From the NCBI RefSeq assembly GCF_000204645.1, contig NC_015422.1, forward strand, positions 1,178,001 to 1,242,000: 64,000 nucleotides of DNA, in the 5' to 3' direction. The stretch is from Alicycliphilus denitrificans K601 (lineage in GTDB: Bacteria; Pseudomonadota; Gammaproteobacteria; Burkholderiales; Burkholderiaceae_C). Each line of letters starts with the position of its first letter. The stretch's first letter is position 1. Positions 15,763 to 24,383 of this stretch are shown here, in pieces. The notes beneath the pieces were generated by a model. The model was not told the DNA's origin and made no database searches. It saw only the letters and a list, made by a program, of their open reading frames with translations. A program made the position numbers and the translations under genes.

Positions 15763-16728
15763 TCAGTCGAGCTGGATGTTCAACGGGGCGATGATGCGAC
15801 CCCAAAGCTCGGCCTCACGCTGCAGAAGCTCGCCGAAGGCTTCGGCCGAGCGCGGCTCCACGTAGGCATTGAAGTCGCGCAGCCTGGCCACGACCTCGGG
15901 GTCTGCCATGGCGCGCTGAACGGCTGCGTTCACCTGATGAATGACCGGGCGCGGCGTGCCGGCCGGCGCGACGATTCCGAACAAGGCCGTGGCCACGGCG
16001 TCCTTGTAGCCCGATTCGGCCAGCGTGGGCAGTTTGTCCAGCGCCGGGAGCCGATGGTCGCCGGTCAGCGCGATGGCCTTGAGCTTGCCGGTGTTCACGT
16101 ACGGGATGTAAAGCGTGACCCCGTCGAAGGTCATGGAGACTTCGCCGCTCAGCACGGCGTTGAGCGCTGGCCCCGAGCCTTTGTAGGGAACATCCCGGAG
16201 TTTCGTGCCGGTGGCGGCGGCAAACATAGCGGCCACCAAGTGGGACGACGTGCCCTGGCCCGACGTGGAGTAGGTGAGCTTGTCCGGATTGGCCTTGGCG
16301 TAAGCCAGCAGTTCCTGCAGGTTGTTTGCCGGCACGGACGGATGTGCGACGGCGATAAAGGGAACCATCCCGACCAGGGCCACGGGCGTGAAGTCGGCGA
16401 CTTTGTACGGTAGCTTCTTCATCAGAAGCGGGTTGGTGGTGAGTGTCGTGGTTCCGGTCATCAGCAGCGTGTAGCCGTCGGGTGCCGACTTGGCCACGTA
16501 CTCGGCCCCGATGAGGGTGCTCGCCCCCGGTTTGTTCTCCACGATGATCGGCTGACCGAGCGTGGCTCCCGCCTTCTGCCCGACGACCCGCGCCAGCACG
16601 TCCGTGAGGCCACCCGGCGTGTACGGCACGACCAGCTTGATGGGCTTGGTTGGCCATGGATCGGCGGCGTGTGCTGCGGGGGCAAGCAGCGCGGCGAGCG
16701 TCAAGGTGGTTGCGATGAGGGTTCGCAT
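15763..16728 (-). CDS. Bug/TctC family periplasmic substrate-binding protein (1 of 4)
   Basis: A 321-residue secreted protein. The start ATG (complement of 16726-16728) has GGAGA a few bases upstream. A signal peptide (LAALLAPAAHA, cleavage near residue 21) is followed by the family opening WPTKPIKLVVPYTPGG, a QPIIVENKPGAS segment, and PDGYTLLM. Bug proteins trap small carboxylates for tripartite tricarboxylate transporters or act as orphan sensors; no TctA/TctB genes lie in the window. A consensus promoter with an operator palindrome sits directly upstream. Probably co-transcribed with the reductase gene that follows. Confidence 0.9.
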   Translation of the reverse strand: MRTLIATTLTLAALLAPAAHAADPWPTKPIKLVVPYTPGGLTDVLARVVGQKAGATLGQPIIVENKPGASTLIGAEYVAKSAPDGYTLLMTGTTTLTTNPLLMKKLPYKVADFTPVALVGMVPFIAVAHPSVPANNLQELLAYAKANPDKLTYSTSGQGTSSHLVAAMFAAATGTKLRDVPYKGSGPALNAVLSGEVSMTFDGVTLYIPYVNTGKLKAIALTGDHRLPALDKLPTLAESGYKDAVATALFGIVAPAGTPRPVIHQVNAAVQRAMADPEVVARLRDFNAYVEPRSAEAFGELLQREAELWGRIIAPLNIQLD

Positions 16729-16785
16729 GGTGTCTCCAGTACGCATTGAGAAGCGTGGTGGTTGTAGTAGTTATGTGCCGACAGA

Positions 16786-16799
16786 TGGAATCAATTCCA
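16786..16799. promoter_or_regulatory. Operator palindrome, site 1 (TGGAATCAATTCCA)
   Basis: A perfect palindrome of the form TGGAANNNNTTCCA. It overlaps the last base of the -10 box of the bug promoter and covers the expected transcription start, as expected for a repressor site. The same pattern recurs at seven more places in the island and resembles AllR/IclR-family operators. Confidence 0.65.
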
Positions 16800-16828
16800 G
16801 TATAAATCCGAAAAATCTGCGGTGTCAA
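16799..16828 (-). promoter_or_regulatory. Sigma70 promoter of the first Bug gene
   Basis: On the minus strand TTGACA (complement of 16823-16828), an 18-base spacer and TATACT (complement of 16799-16804) form a near-consensus promoter firing toward the Bug and reductase genes. The operator palindrome begins at its -10 box. Confidence 0.7.
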
Positions 16829-16908
16829 TCATGTGACTGGGGTAGAGAGCATTGCGCTGCGCCTTGCCAACGGTGAGACAGAGTTTTATGTTCCTGTTTT
16901 TCGCAATA

Positions 16909-16937
16909 TTGATAAAAAATGGAACGGCATATACAAT
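16909..16937 (+). promoter_or_regulatory. Sigma70 promoter of the first CaiB-type gene
   Basis: TTGATA (16909-16914), a 17-base spacer and TACAAT (16932-16937) lie 21 bases before the start codon of the CoA-transferase gene at 16959. TGTTCC at 16889 and TGGAAC at 16919 are widely spaced half-sites resembling the island operator. Confidence 0.65.
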
Positions 16938-16958
16938 CCTCGCACAGGAGTTCAACCC

Positions 16959-18146
16959 ATGTCGTATCCATTCGCCGGCGTAACCGTGCTCGATCTAACG
17001 CAGATCTACAACGGCCCCTATGCCACCTTCCTGCTGGCGCAGGCAGGGGCTGACGTCATCAAGATCGAGCCGCCCGGTGGCGAGCATTTGCGCAAGCGCT
17101 CGGGTGCCAGCGGCGCGGCGATGCCGTTCGCCATGCTCAACGCCAACAAGCGCACCATGACGCTGAACCTCAAATCCCCGCCGGGCCGCGAACTGCTGCT
17201 GGAGTTGGTGAAGCAGGCGGACGTGCTGGTGGAGAACTTTGCCCCGGGCGTCATGGACAGGCTGGGCCTGGACGAGGGCGTGCTGCGCCAGGCCAACCCG
17301 AAACTGATCTATGCGGCCGGCTCCGGCTATGGCAAGACCGGTCCCTATCGCGACTATCCGGCGATGGACCTGACCGTGCAGGCCATGACCGGCGTCATCG
17401 ACACCACCGGCCATACCGACGCGCCGCCCGTCAAGTCGGGGCCGGCCATCGCCGACTTCATGGCCGGCATCCACCTGTATGGCGCGATTGCCACGGCTTT
17501 GTATGAACGCGAGCACACCGGCAACGCCCGCACCATCGAGGTCTCGATGATGGAGGCGGTGTACCCGACGCTGGCGTCGAGCCTGGGATTGTTCTACGGC
17601 TCGGGCGAGGCGCCGCGCACCGGCAACCGCCACACCGGTATGTCGCTGTGTCCGTACAACGTCTATCCCACGTCTGATGGCTACATCGCCATCATCACCA
17701 ACAACGAGCAGCACTGGCGCAGCCTGGTCGATGCGCTGCAGTGCCAGCATCTGGCGCAGGATCCGCGCTTTGCCACGGTGAAAGAGCGTTGCAACCACAT
17801 GGATCTGGTGGACGGTGCGCTGGGCAAGATCACCCGCGGCTACACCAAGGCGGATCTGTTCGAGCGCCTGATCAGGAACCGCGTGCCTTGCGCGCCGGTG
17901 CGCACGCTGGAGGAGGTGGTGAATGATCCGCACCTGCACGCGCGCGGCTCGCTGCAGTGGATCGACCATCCCGAGTACGGCCGCATCGTGGTGCCCAGCA
18001 CACCACTGCGTTTCGGCGGCGAAGACGCCGCGGTGGCCTATCGGCCCAGCGCGCGCCTGGGGGCGGACACCGAGGCCATCCTGCGTGAGCGCCTGTCGCT
18101 CGATGACGCGCAAGTCGAGGCCTTGCGCGCGCAGCAGGTCGTTTGA
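16959..18146 (+). CDS. CaiB/BaiF family CoA-transferase (1 of 2)
   Basis: A 395-residue class III CoA-transferase. The start ATG 16959 follows CAGGAG by about ten bases. Typical features are the opening VTVLDLTQIYNGPYATFLLA, IKIEPPGGEHLR, VENFAPGVMDRLGL, and the catalytic Asp in GPAIADFMAGIH (about residue 168), which forms the acyl anhydride. The enzyme moves CoA between an acyl-CoA and a free carboxylic acid without ATP. As the first gene behind an operator-associated divergent promoter, it likely activates the island's substrate or an intermediate. An SDR gene follows 11 bases later. Confidence 0.9.
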   Translation: MSYPFAGVTVLDLTQIYNGPYATFLLAQAGADVIKIEPPGGEHLRKRSGASGAAMPFAMLNANKRTMTLNLKSPPGRELLLELVKQADVLVENFAPGVMDRLGLDEGVLRQANPKLIYAAGSGYGKTGPYRDYPAMDLTVQAMTGVIDTTGHTDAPPVKSGPAIADFMAGIHLYGAIATALYEREHTGNARTIEVSMMEAVYPTLASSLGLFYGSGEAPRTGNRHTGMSLCPYNVYPTSDGYIAIITNNEQHWRSLVDALQCQHLAQDPRFATVKERCNHMDLVDGALGKITRGYTKADLFERLIRNRVPCAPVRTLEEVVNDPHLHARGSLQWIDHPEYGRIVVPSTPLRFGGEDAAVAYRPSARLGADTEAILRERLSLDDAQVEALRAQQVV

Positions 18147-18157
18147 GCGGCGTGAGC

Positions 18158-18910
18158 ATGAAGAACCTGCAAGGGCGCGTGGCGCTGGTGACCGGCGCTG
18201 GCTCAGGCATTGGTCGCTCCGATGCGCTGGTGCTGGCCGAGCGCGGTGCGACAGTGCTGGTCAACGACTTTGACCCGCGGGCGGCCGACGAGACCGCGGC
18301 GCAGATCGGCGAGGCCGGCGGCTGCGCCGTGCCCTGCGTCGCCGACGTGGGCGATGCGGCGGCCATCGCTGCGGCCATAGACGCGGCACAGCGGCAGGCA
18401 GGCGCGATCGACATCCTGGTGAACAACGCTGGCATCTCCGGCCGCCAGCAGGCCTTCGACGCCATCGCCGATGCCGACCTGGCCCGCATGTTCCAGGTGC
18501 ACGTGATGGGGGCCTGGTACTGCACCCGCGCCGTGCTGCCCGGCATGAAGGATCGGGGCCGCGGCAAGATCATCAACACCTCGTCGATCCTGGGCATGGC
18601 CGGGCGCCGGCGCAGCGCGCACTATGCCGGCGCGAAGGCCGCCCTCATCGGCCTGACCAAGGCATGGGCCAAGGAGTTTGCCGAGTGGAACATCCAGGTG
18701 AACGCGGTGGCGCCTGGCCGGGTGCGCACGCCGATCCTGGGCGCCTTCGCCGATTCCGAGGAATACCAGCGCGACCTGCTCGCCAATGTGCCGCTGCGTC
18801 GCCGCGCCGAGCCCGAGGAGGTGGCTTGGCTGGTGGCTTTCCTGGCCAGCGACGAGTCGGACTACATCACCGGCCAGATCATCAGCCCGAACGGCGGCGA
18901 GGTGGTCTGA
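18158..18910 (+). CDS. SDR family oxidoreductase (1 of 3)
   Basis: A 250-residue classical short-chain dehydrogenase: nucleotide-binding TGAGSGIG (about residues 12-19), NNAG (about 90), catalytic Ser in INTSSILG and the YAGAK Tyr-Lys pair, with a C-terminal ITGQIISPNGGEVV end. An acidic residue after strand two (VNDFDP) suggests NAD(H). It probably oxidises a hydroxyl on an acyl-CoA or ring intermediate. ATG 18158 is preferred; GTG 18152 in the same frame is possible. It follows the CoA-transferase closely on the same strand. Confidence 0.88.
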   Translation: MKNLQGRVALVTGAGSGIGRSDALVLAERGATVLVNDFDPRAADETAAQIGEAGGCAVPCVADVGDAAAIAAAIDAAQRQAGAIDILVNNAGISGRQQAFDAIADADLARMFQVHVMGAWYCTRAVLPGMKDRGRGKIINTSSILGMAGRRRSAHYAGAKAALIGLTKAWAKEFAEWNIQVNAVAPGRVRTPILGAFADSEEYQRDLLANVPLRRRAEPEEVAWLVAFLASDESDYITGQIISPNGGEVV

Positions 18911-18940
18911 GGGCGCGAATGCGCTCTTGGGACAACCGAC

Positions 18941-19702
18941 TCACACGGCCTGCTTGCCGCCGTCGACCGGCAGCGTGATGCCGTTGACGTAGCTCGCCAG
19001 GTCGGAGGCCAAAAAGACGGCCGGGCCGGCGATTTCCTCGGCACGGCCCAGGCGCCCGGCGGGGATGCGCCCCATGAAGCCGCCCAGCCGCTGCGGATCT
19101 TGGCGGGTCGATTCGGTCATGGCGGTCTCGATCACGCCGGGGGCAATGGCATTGACGCGGATGCCGTCAGTGCCCAGGTCGGCGGCCATGGCCTGGGTGA
19201 GCATCTTGACCGCGCCCTTGGAGGGCGAGTAGCCCACGCAACCGGGCAGCCCGGTGAGCGCCGCGCCGGAGGCCAGGTTGATCACGCAACCGTGGCTGCG
19301 GCGCAAGGCCGGCAGGAAGGCGTGCAGCACGTTGAAGGTGCCGAAGTAGTTCACTTCCATTAGTTGGCGCACGGCATGGGCGGCGCGCGGGCTGTCCACC
19401 TTCTCGCGGATCATCAGGCCGGCGTTGTTCACCAGCACCTGCAGGTCGCCGAGCTCGCGCGCCACCGTGTCTGCAAGCCGTGCGCAGGCGTCGGCGTCGC
19501 ACACGTCCAGCGCGTAGGTCCAGGCCTGCGCGCCGGCGGCCCCGACCTCGGCGCGGGTGTCGGCGCAGGCTGCTTCGCTGAGGTCGGTGACGATGACGCG
19601 CGCGCCGGCGTTGGCATAGGCAACGGCGATGGCGCGGCCTATACCGCGGCCCGCGCCCGTCACCAGGGCGAGCTTGTTTTCAAGCAGCAGGATGGATTTC
19701 AT
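18941..19702 (-). CDS. SDR family oxidoreductase (2 of 3)
   Basis: A 253-residue classical SDR with TGAGRGIG (about residues 15-22), NNAG, catalytic Ser in INLASGAAL, the YSPSK active-site pair and an LPVDGG ending. An Asp after the second strand (VTDLSE) points to NAD(H). It is the last gene of a minus-strand unit running Bug, SDR, CaiB, SDR from 22822 to 18941 and converges with the previous SDR gene, leaving only a 30-base gap between them. Confidence 0.88.
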   Translation of the reverse strand: MKSILLLENKLALVTGAGRGIGRAIAVAYANAGARVIVTDLSEAACADTRAEVGAAGAQAWTYALDVCDADACARLADTVARELGDLQVLVNNAGLMIREKVDSPRAAHAVRQLMEVNYFGTFNVLHAFLPALRRSHGCVINLASGAALTGLPGCVGYSPSKGAVKMLTQAMAADLGTDGIRVNAIAPGVIETAMTESTRQDPQRLGGFMGRIPAGRLGRAEEIAGPAVFLASDLASYVNGITLPVDGGKQAV

Positions 19703-19735
19703 GCCAAGAGGTCTCGTGGTTTCGGCTGGCGTGCG

Positions 19736-20980
19736 TCAGATGACGCCGTCGTCGCGCAGCTGCTTCAGTCGCGCCGCGTCGTAGCCGGGCAACTGCACCA
19801 ATACCTCGTCGGTGTGCTGGCCCAGGTCCGGCGGTGGCATACGGTATTGCACCGGCGTGCCGGACAGTCGGATGGGGTTGGCCAGCATGGGCATAGCGCC
19901 GCGCCGCGGGTGCTGCATGTGCACTACCATCTCGCGCTCGCGCACCTGCGGGTCGGCAAAGACTTCGTGCATCTCATTCACCGGGCCGCAGGGGACGCCA
20001 GCTTCGGCCAGCGCGTCGATCCAGTACTGCTTGGGGCGCGAGAAGAAAATGGGCTCCAGGATCGCGTTGAGTTCGTCGCGGTGGCGGATGCGGTCCTGGT
20101 TGGTGGCAAAGCGGGGGTCGCCCGGCAGCTGGGGCTGCCCCATCACGGAGGCGAATTTTTCCCACTGAGCCTTGTTGCCCACCACCAGCATCACCGCGCC
20201 GTCCTGGCAGCGGTACATTTGCGAGGGCGCAGCCGTCGGCGACTTGGTGCCGCAGCGCGGCACCGGGTCGCCCGAGACCAGATAGCCCATGGCCGAGTGC
20301 GACAGGGCCGCGACCTGCGAGTCCAGCAACGCCAGGTCGATGTACTGGCCTTCACCCGAGACCGCATCACGGTGCTCCAGCGCCGCCAGGATGGCGACCG
20401 AGGCATACATGCCCGCCATCAGGTCAGACACGATCAGGCCCACCTTCTGGTGGCCGCCGCCGGGCTCGCCGTCGGCATGGCCGGTAATGGCCATCAGACC
20501 GCCCATGCCCTGGAAGATGGAGTCGTAGCCGGGCTTCTTGCGGTAGGGGCCGGTCTGGCCGAAGCCGGTGATGGAGCAATACACCAGGCGCGGGTTGAGC
20601 GCGCGCAGGCTGGCGTAGTCCAGGCCATGGCGCGCTAGGTCGCCCACCTTGTAGTTCTCGATGAGCACGTCGCAGGACTGGGCCAGCGCGCGGACAATGG
20701 CCTGGCCTTCGGGCCGCGAGATATCTACGCTCACCGACTTTTTGTTGCGGTTGGCACTCAGGTAGAAGCCCGAGTCGCGCGTGGGCTGGCCGGCGTCGTC
20801 GCGCAGGAAGGGCGGCCCCAGGCGGCGCGAGTCATCGCCCTCGCCGGGGCGTTCGACCTTGATCACCTCGGCGCCCAGGTCGGCCAACATCTGCCCGGCC
20901 CAGGGCCCTGCGAAAACGCGGCTCAGATCCAGCACGCGAAGGTGGGACAGTGCGCCGGGGTGGGTGGGACTTGTTTGCAT
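19736..20980 (-). CDS. CaiB/BaiF family CoA-transferase (2 of 2)
   Basis: A 414-residue class III CoA-transferase: LRVLDLSRVFAGPWAGQMLA opening, IKVERPGEGD, NRNKKSVSVDI, the catalytic Asp in LIVSDLMAGMYA (about residue 175), and a DLGQHTDEVL end. It differs from the first copy in keeping the DDSRRLGPPF segment, as in succinyl-CoA-using relatives. The start is set at ATG 20980; a longer upstream frame has no family similarity. It lies between two SDR genes on the minus strand, 31 bases after the upstream SDR. Confidence 0.9.
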   Translation of the reverse strand: MQTSPTHPGALSHLRVLDLSRVFAGPWAGQMLADLGAEVIKVERPGEGDDSRRLGPPFLRDDAGQPTRDSGFYLSANRNKKSVSVDISRPEGQAIVRALAQSCDVLIENYKVGDLARHGLDYASLRALNPRLVYCSITGFGQTGPYRKKPGYDSIFQGMGGLMAITGHADGEPGGGHQKVGLIVSDLMAGMYASVAILAALEHRDAVSGEGQYIDLALLDSQVAALSHSAMGYLVSGDPVPRCGTKSPTAAPSQMYRCQDGAVMLVVGNKAQWEKFASVMGQPQLPGDPRFATNQDRIRHRDELNAILEPIFFSRPKQYWIDALAEAGVPCGPVNEMHEVFADPQVREREMVVHMQHPRRGAMPMLANPIRLSGTPVQYRMPPPDLGQHTDEVLVQLPGYDAARLKQLRDDGVI

Positions 20981-21011
20981 GGTGTGGCTTGGGGTGTTGA
21001 TTGCGGAAGGT

Positions 21012-21821
21012 TCATCGGGCCAGCCAGGCGCCGTCAACCGGCAGAGCCGCGCCGCGGATCTCGCCGGCCGCCTCGGTGCACAGGAAGGCCACCAGCGCGG
21101 CCACCTGCTCGGGCGATACGACGCGGCCGGACGGCATGTTGGTTGCCGCGATGCGCCGTTGCGCCTCGGCCCGCGTGATCTGCTCGCGCTCGGCAAGCAG
21201 CTTGGCGTTGCGGTAGAAGATGCGGGTAGAGACGTCGCCGGGACACACCGCGTTGCAGGTGATGGGCGTGGCGGCGGTCTCCAGCGCCACGGCCTTGGTC
21301 AGGCCCACCAGGGCATGCTTGGAGGCCACGTAGCTGCTGCGGTCCACGCCGCCGGCCAGCCCATACACCGAGGCGATGTTGACCACGCGGCCCCAGCCCG
21401 CGCCGCGCATGCTGGGCAAGGCGGTGCGGATGGTGTGGAAGGCCGCATCGAGGTTTAGTGCGAACACCTCGCGCCAGCGCTGGGACGGGTGTTCCTCGAT
21501 GGGGCCCTTGTGTTGCGTGCCAGCGTTGTTCACCAGGATGTCCAGGCGGCCGAAACGGGCCAGCACCTGCGGCACCAGGCCCGAGGCCTGTTCCTCCAGC
21601 ATCAGGTCGGCGCCGGCATGCTCCACCACCACCCCGTGGGTGCCGGCCAGTTCTTCGCAGAGGCTGGCAATCGCTTGCGGCTCGCCGAAGCCATTGAGTA
21701 CGACGGCGCAACCCTGCGCCGCCAGGGCATGTGCCACGGCCAGTCCGATGCCGTCGGTGGAGCCGGTGACGAGCGCGACGCGGCCGGCCAGCTCGCCGGG
21801 AACGGGGGTAGGGGGGGGCAT
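21012..21821 (-). CDS. SDR family oxidoreductase (3 of 3), 3-hydroxybutyrate-dehydrogenase-like
   Basis: A 269-residue SDR with TGSTDGIG (about residues 20-27), NNAG in VNNAGTQHKGPIEE, catalytic Ser in VNIASVYGL, YVASK, and the CNAVCPGDVSTR and LPVDGAWLAR segments shared with bacterial 3-hydroxybutyrate dehydrogenases. It may oxidise a short beta-hydroxy acid. Codons 2-4 are all-C (Pro-Pro-Pro), giving an eight-base C run directly after the ATG that is prone to slippage. It begins six bases after the Bug gene's stop. Confidence 0.87.
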   Translation of the reverse strand: MPPPTPVPGELAGRVALVTGSTDGIGLAVAHALAAQGCAVVLNGFGEPQAIASLCEELAGTHGVVVEHAGADLMLEEQASGLVPQVLARFGRLDILVNNAGTQHKGPIEEHPSQRWREVFALNLDAAFHTIRTALPSMRGAGWGRVVNIASVYGLAGGVDRSSYVASKHALVGLTKAVALETAATPITCNAVCPGDVSTRIFYRNAKLLAEREQITRAEAQRRIAATNMPSGRVVSPEQVAALVAFLCTEAAGEIRGAALPVDGAWLAR

Positions 21822-21826
21822 CGGGC

Positions 21827-22822
21827 TCAGACGTCCAGGCTGATGTTCAGCGGCTTGATGATGCGCTCCCAGGTGCGGGAGTGCTTGTCGATCAGCTCAC
21901 CGAATTGTTGTGGACTGAGGGCGGGCGCCGACGCGCCATCCTGCGCCACGCGGGCGCGCACGTCGGGTGACTGCAGGGCCTCGTTGGTGGCCTGATTCAA
22001 CAGTTCGATGATGGCTTGCGGCGTGTGTGCCGGTGCCAGCAGGCCGTACCAGGAGGCCGCCTGCATCTCGGGCAGTCCGGATTCGGCAAAGGTGGGCACT
22101 TGCGGCGCGGCCTGCGAGCGACTGTCGCCGGTGATGGCGATCCCCTTGAGCTTGCCGGCGCGGAACAGGGGCGCCGAGGTGGCGATGCCGTCGAAGTACA
22201 GCTGCACGTGGCCGGCCATCAGGTCGTTCAGCGCGGGGCCTGCGCCCTTGTAGGGAATCATGTTCAGCTTCACGCCGGCCAGACTGTTGAACATTTCACC
22301 CACCAAGTGGGTGGAACTGCCGGTGCCCAGCGTTGCCAGGTTCAGGGTGCCGGGCTTGGCTTTCTCCATGGCGATCAGTTCGCGCAGCGTGTTGGCCGGC
22401 ACGGAAGGGTGCGCGCTGAGCACAAAGGGCGTCAGCCCGGTGAGCGCCACTGGAACGAAATCGGAGGGTTTGTAGGGCAGCTTCTTGAACAGGAAGGGAT
22501 TGGTGGAAATCGTCGTGGTGACTGCCATCAGCAGGGTGTAGCCGTCCGGGGCTGACCTGGCCACCGCTTCGGCGCCGATGATGGTCGAGCCGCCGGCCTT
22601 GTTGTCTACCACCACCGGCTGCCCCAGCTTGACGGACATCTTCTGCGCAACCAGGCGCGACACGATGTCGGTGAAGCCGCCCGCGGCATAGGGCACGACG
22701 ATGCGGATGGGTCTGCTGGGGTAGGTATCCGCCCTGGCCGTGGTGGCTGCCCAGGGCGCCGCCGCCGCGGCCAGGGTCATGAGGGTGTGGCGTCGCGTAA
22801 CGTTGTTGAGGTGATCTCGCAT
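21827..22822 (-). CDS. Bug/TctC family periplasmic substrate-binding protein (2 of 4)
   Basis: A 331-residue protein closely resembling the first Bug copy: YPSRPIRIVVPYAAGGFTDI, QPVVVDNKAGGS, PDGYTLLM. The leader contains TRRHTL before a long Ala core, so a twin-arginine signal is possible. The start ATG (complement of 22820-22822) follows GGAGA. It heads the minus-strand unit Bug-SDR-CaiB-SDR and has a promoter plus operator palindrome 60-100 bases upstream. The ligand is unknown; no TctAB membrane partner is seen. Confidence 0.9.
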   Translation of the reverse strand: MRDHLNNVTRRHTLMTLAAAAAPWAATTARADTYPSRPIRIVVPYAAGGFTDIVSRLVAQKMSVKLGQPVVVDNKAGGSTIIGAEAVARSAPDGYTLLMAVTTTISTNPFLFKKLPYKPSDFVPVALTGLTPFVLSAHPSVPANTLRELIAMEKAKPGTLNLATLGTGSSTHLVGEMFNSLAGVKLNMIPYKGAGPALNDLMAGHVQLYFDGIATSAPLFRAGKLKGIAITGDSRSQAAPQVPTFAESGLPEMQAASWYGLLAPAHTPQAIIELLNQATNEALQSPDVRARVAQDGASAPALSPQQFGELIDKHSRTWERIIKPLNISLDV

Positions 22823-22884
22823 GGTGTCTCCTGGGTCGTTTTGTGTGCCCGGTCGCAGCTGGATTCGCGGCATAGGTGTGAATT

Positions 22885-22898
22885 TGGAATTGGTTCCA
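22885..22898. promoter_or_regulatory. Operator palindrome, site 2 (TGGAATTGGTTCCA)
   Basis: A perfect TGGAANNNNTTCCA palindrome; with one more base on each side it is TTGGAATTGGTTCCAA, close to known AllR-type operators. It abuts the -10 box of the promoter serving the second Bug unit, the same geometry as site 1. Confidence 0.65.
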
Positions 22899-22927
22899 AT
22901 TTTTTACCAGATGGGGAATGCTGTCAA
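22899..22927 (-). promoter_or_regulatory. Sigma70 promoter of the second Bug unit
   Basis: On the minus strand TTGACA (complement of 22922-22927), a 17-base spacer and AAAAAT (complement of 22899-22904). The -35 is perfect and the -10 matches four of six bases. The operator palindrome starts immediately downstream. Confidence 0.55.
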
Positions 22928-23493
22928 ATCGCGTCTTCTCGTCCCAGTAGCGTAGGCGTTGCGCGCACCGCGTCCAGAAACGCGTACAGGGGGTCCTTTG
23001 GCAAGCGGCCGCCATTGGGCCGGCGTTTGCCGAACAGGTCCGCGTCCTCGCGCGCCAGTTCGGGTCGGATCCTCTCTTCGATCCAGTCGTAGACCACCAG
23101 ACGGTTCGCCACACGCCACTGGCCCTGGCGCTTCTCGAAGCGGTCAAGGTAGCGCCCGCACAGGAAAGTCTCGCGCGTCGGCATCGCGGCGCTGGCTTGC
23201 AGTGCGAGGAAGCTGCTTTCCACTGCAGCGACGTCCCCGTGCAGTTCGATCAGGATATTGGAGATCTGGTGCACGCCGCGGCCGCCGCTGCGCAGGCGCG
23301 GCAGCGCCTGCGCGAAGAAGCCTTCCGCGTCCCCTGCGTAGGCGCCATGGCGGTCGTGGGCGTCGGGCCAGTAGGCCGAGCGCAGCACCGCCTCGTCGGC
23401 GCGGTCTATGCCTCGGCAGTAGCGGTACAGGCAGTCGCGGATGGCTTCCTTGTCCATCAGATCCTGCAGCATGGCTTGACAGTTGCGTTCCAT
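22924..23493 (-). CDS. NTF2-like / SnoaL family protein
   Basis: A 189-residue protein with the pattern of SnoaL-type cone-fold proteins: DKEAIRDCLYRYCRGIDRAD near the start, an acidic YWPDAHDRHG, GVHQISNILIELHGD and a basic GRYLDRFEKRQGQWRVANR strand. Relatives include dehydratases, isomerases and small hydroxylase subunits, so the reaction is open; the His and Asp residues in DAHDRHG could be catalytic. A start at ATG 23493 or an internal ATG about eight codons later are both possible. It is divergent from the enoyl-CoA hydratase, with an operator between. Confidence 0.75.
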   Translation of the reverse strand: MERNCQAMLQDLMDKEAIRDCLYRYCRGIDRADEAVLRSAYWPDAHDRHGAYAGDAEGFFAQALPRLRSGGRGVHQISNILIELHGDVAAVESSFLALQASAAMPTRETFLCGRYLDRFEKRQGQWRVANRLVVYDWIEERIRPELAREDADLFGKRRPNGGRLPKDPLYAFLDAVRATPTLLGREDAI

Positions 23494-23516
23494 GAAAAGA
23501 GAATATATTCATAAAA

Positions 23517-23530
23517 CGGAACTGTGTCCA
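23517..23530. promoter_or_regulatory. Operator-like palindrome, site 3
   Basis: CGGAACTGTGTCCA matches TGGAANNNNTTCCA at eight of ten fixed positions. It lies between the divergent NTF2-like and enoyl-CoA hydratase genes, 36 bases before the hydratase ATG. A TTGACA at 23476 may be the -35 of the plus-strand promoter. This unit also encodes the regulator, so the site would give autoregulation. Confidence 0.45.
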
Positions 23531-23565
23531 CTCAGTGGACCTATTTTCACCAACCGAGGCACCCC

Positions 23566-24375
23566 ATGATTCTTGACTACTCGCGCTACCAGTACCTGTC
23601 GATTCAGTGTGACAACGGCATTGCCACCCTTATGCTGAACCAGCCCGACAACCGCAACGCCATCCACGCCGAGATGCACGCGGAACTGGAGCACGTATGG
23701 TTGGATCTGCAGGCCGACCCGCAAGTGAACGTGATCGTGCTGACCGGCGCGGGCAAGATTTTTTCCGCGGGCGGCGACATCAAGCGCATGATCAACCGCT
23801 TCGGCACGGACGAAGGCTGGCAGACGTCGCTGGCCATCCCGGCGTCCACCAAGCGGCTGTTCCAGGGCATTCTGGAGGTGGAAAAACCGATCGTCGCCGC
23901 CATCAACGGCGACGCCGTGGGGCTGGGTGCTACGTTGGCGCTGTTCTGCGATGCCACGGTGATCGCGGAGGGCGCCAAGTTCGGCGATTCGCACGTCAAG
24001 GTGGGCTTGGTCGCGGGCGACGGCGGTGCGGTGATCTGGCCCATCCTGGTGGGCCCGAACCGTGCCAAGGAGTTCCTCATGCGCGGCAAACTGATGAGCG
24101 GCAAGGACGCTCATGCCATGGGCCTCGTCAACCATGTTGCGCCCGCGGAGCAGGTGCTGGAATCGGCGATGCAGATCGCGCGCGAGCTCAATGCGTTGCC
24201 GCCGCTGGCTGTGCGCTGGACCAAGCTGTCGGTCAACAAGTGGATCAAGCAGCAGTTGAACCTGATCCTGGACGCATCCATCGCCTACGAGATGCTGTCC
24301 ATCAATTCGCAGGATCACCACGAGGCTGCCAAAGCTTTTCTGGAAAAGCGGGCGCCGGTATTCAAGGGCAACTGA
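23566..24375 (+). CDS. Enoyl-CoA hydratase/isomerase family protein (1 of 3)
   Basis: A 269-residue crotonase-fold protein. The oxyanion-hole segments TGAGKIFSAGGDIK and INGDAVGLGATLAL are present. At the usual first Glu position it reads KFGDSHVKVGLVAGDGG, with Asp-Ser where many hydratases have a PE pair, so hydratase chemistry is uncertain and an isomerase or lyase role is possible. The start ATG 23566 has CGAGGC upstream; an earlier GTG would overlap the operator and is unlikely. It heads the plus-strand operon ECH-ACAD-ACAD-IclR. Confidence 0.85.
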   Translation: MILDYSRYQYLSIQCDNGIATLMLNQPDNRNAIHAEMHAELEHVWLDLQADPQVNVIVLTGAGKIFSAGGDIKRMINRFGTDEGWQTSLAIPASTKRLFQGILEVEKPIVAAINGDAVGLGATLALFCDATVIAEGAKFGDSHVKVGLVAGDGGAVIWPILVGPNRAKEFLMRGKLMSGKDAHAMGLVNHVAPAEQVLESAMQIARELNALPPLAVRWTKLSVNKWIKQQLNLILDASIAYEMLSINSQDHHEAAKAFLEKRAPVFKGN

Positions 24376-24383
24376 GCACAGCG

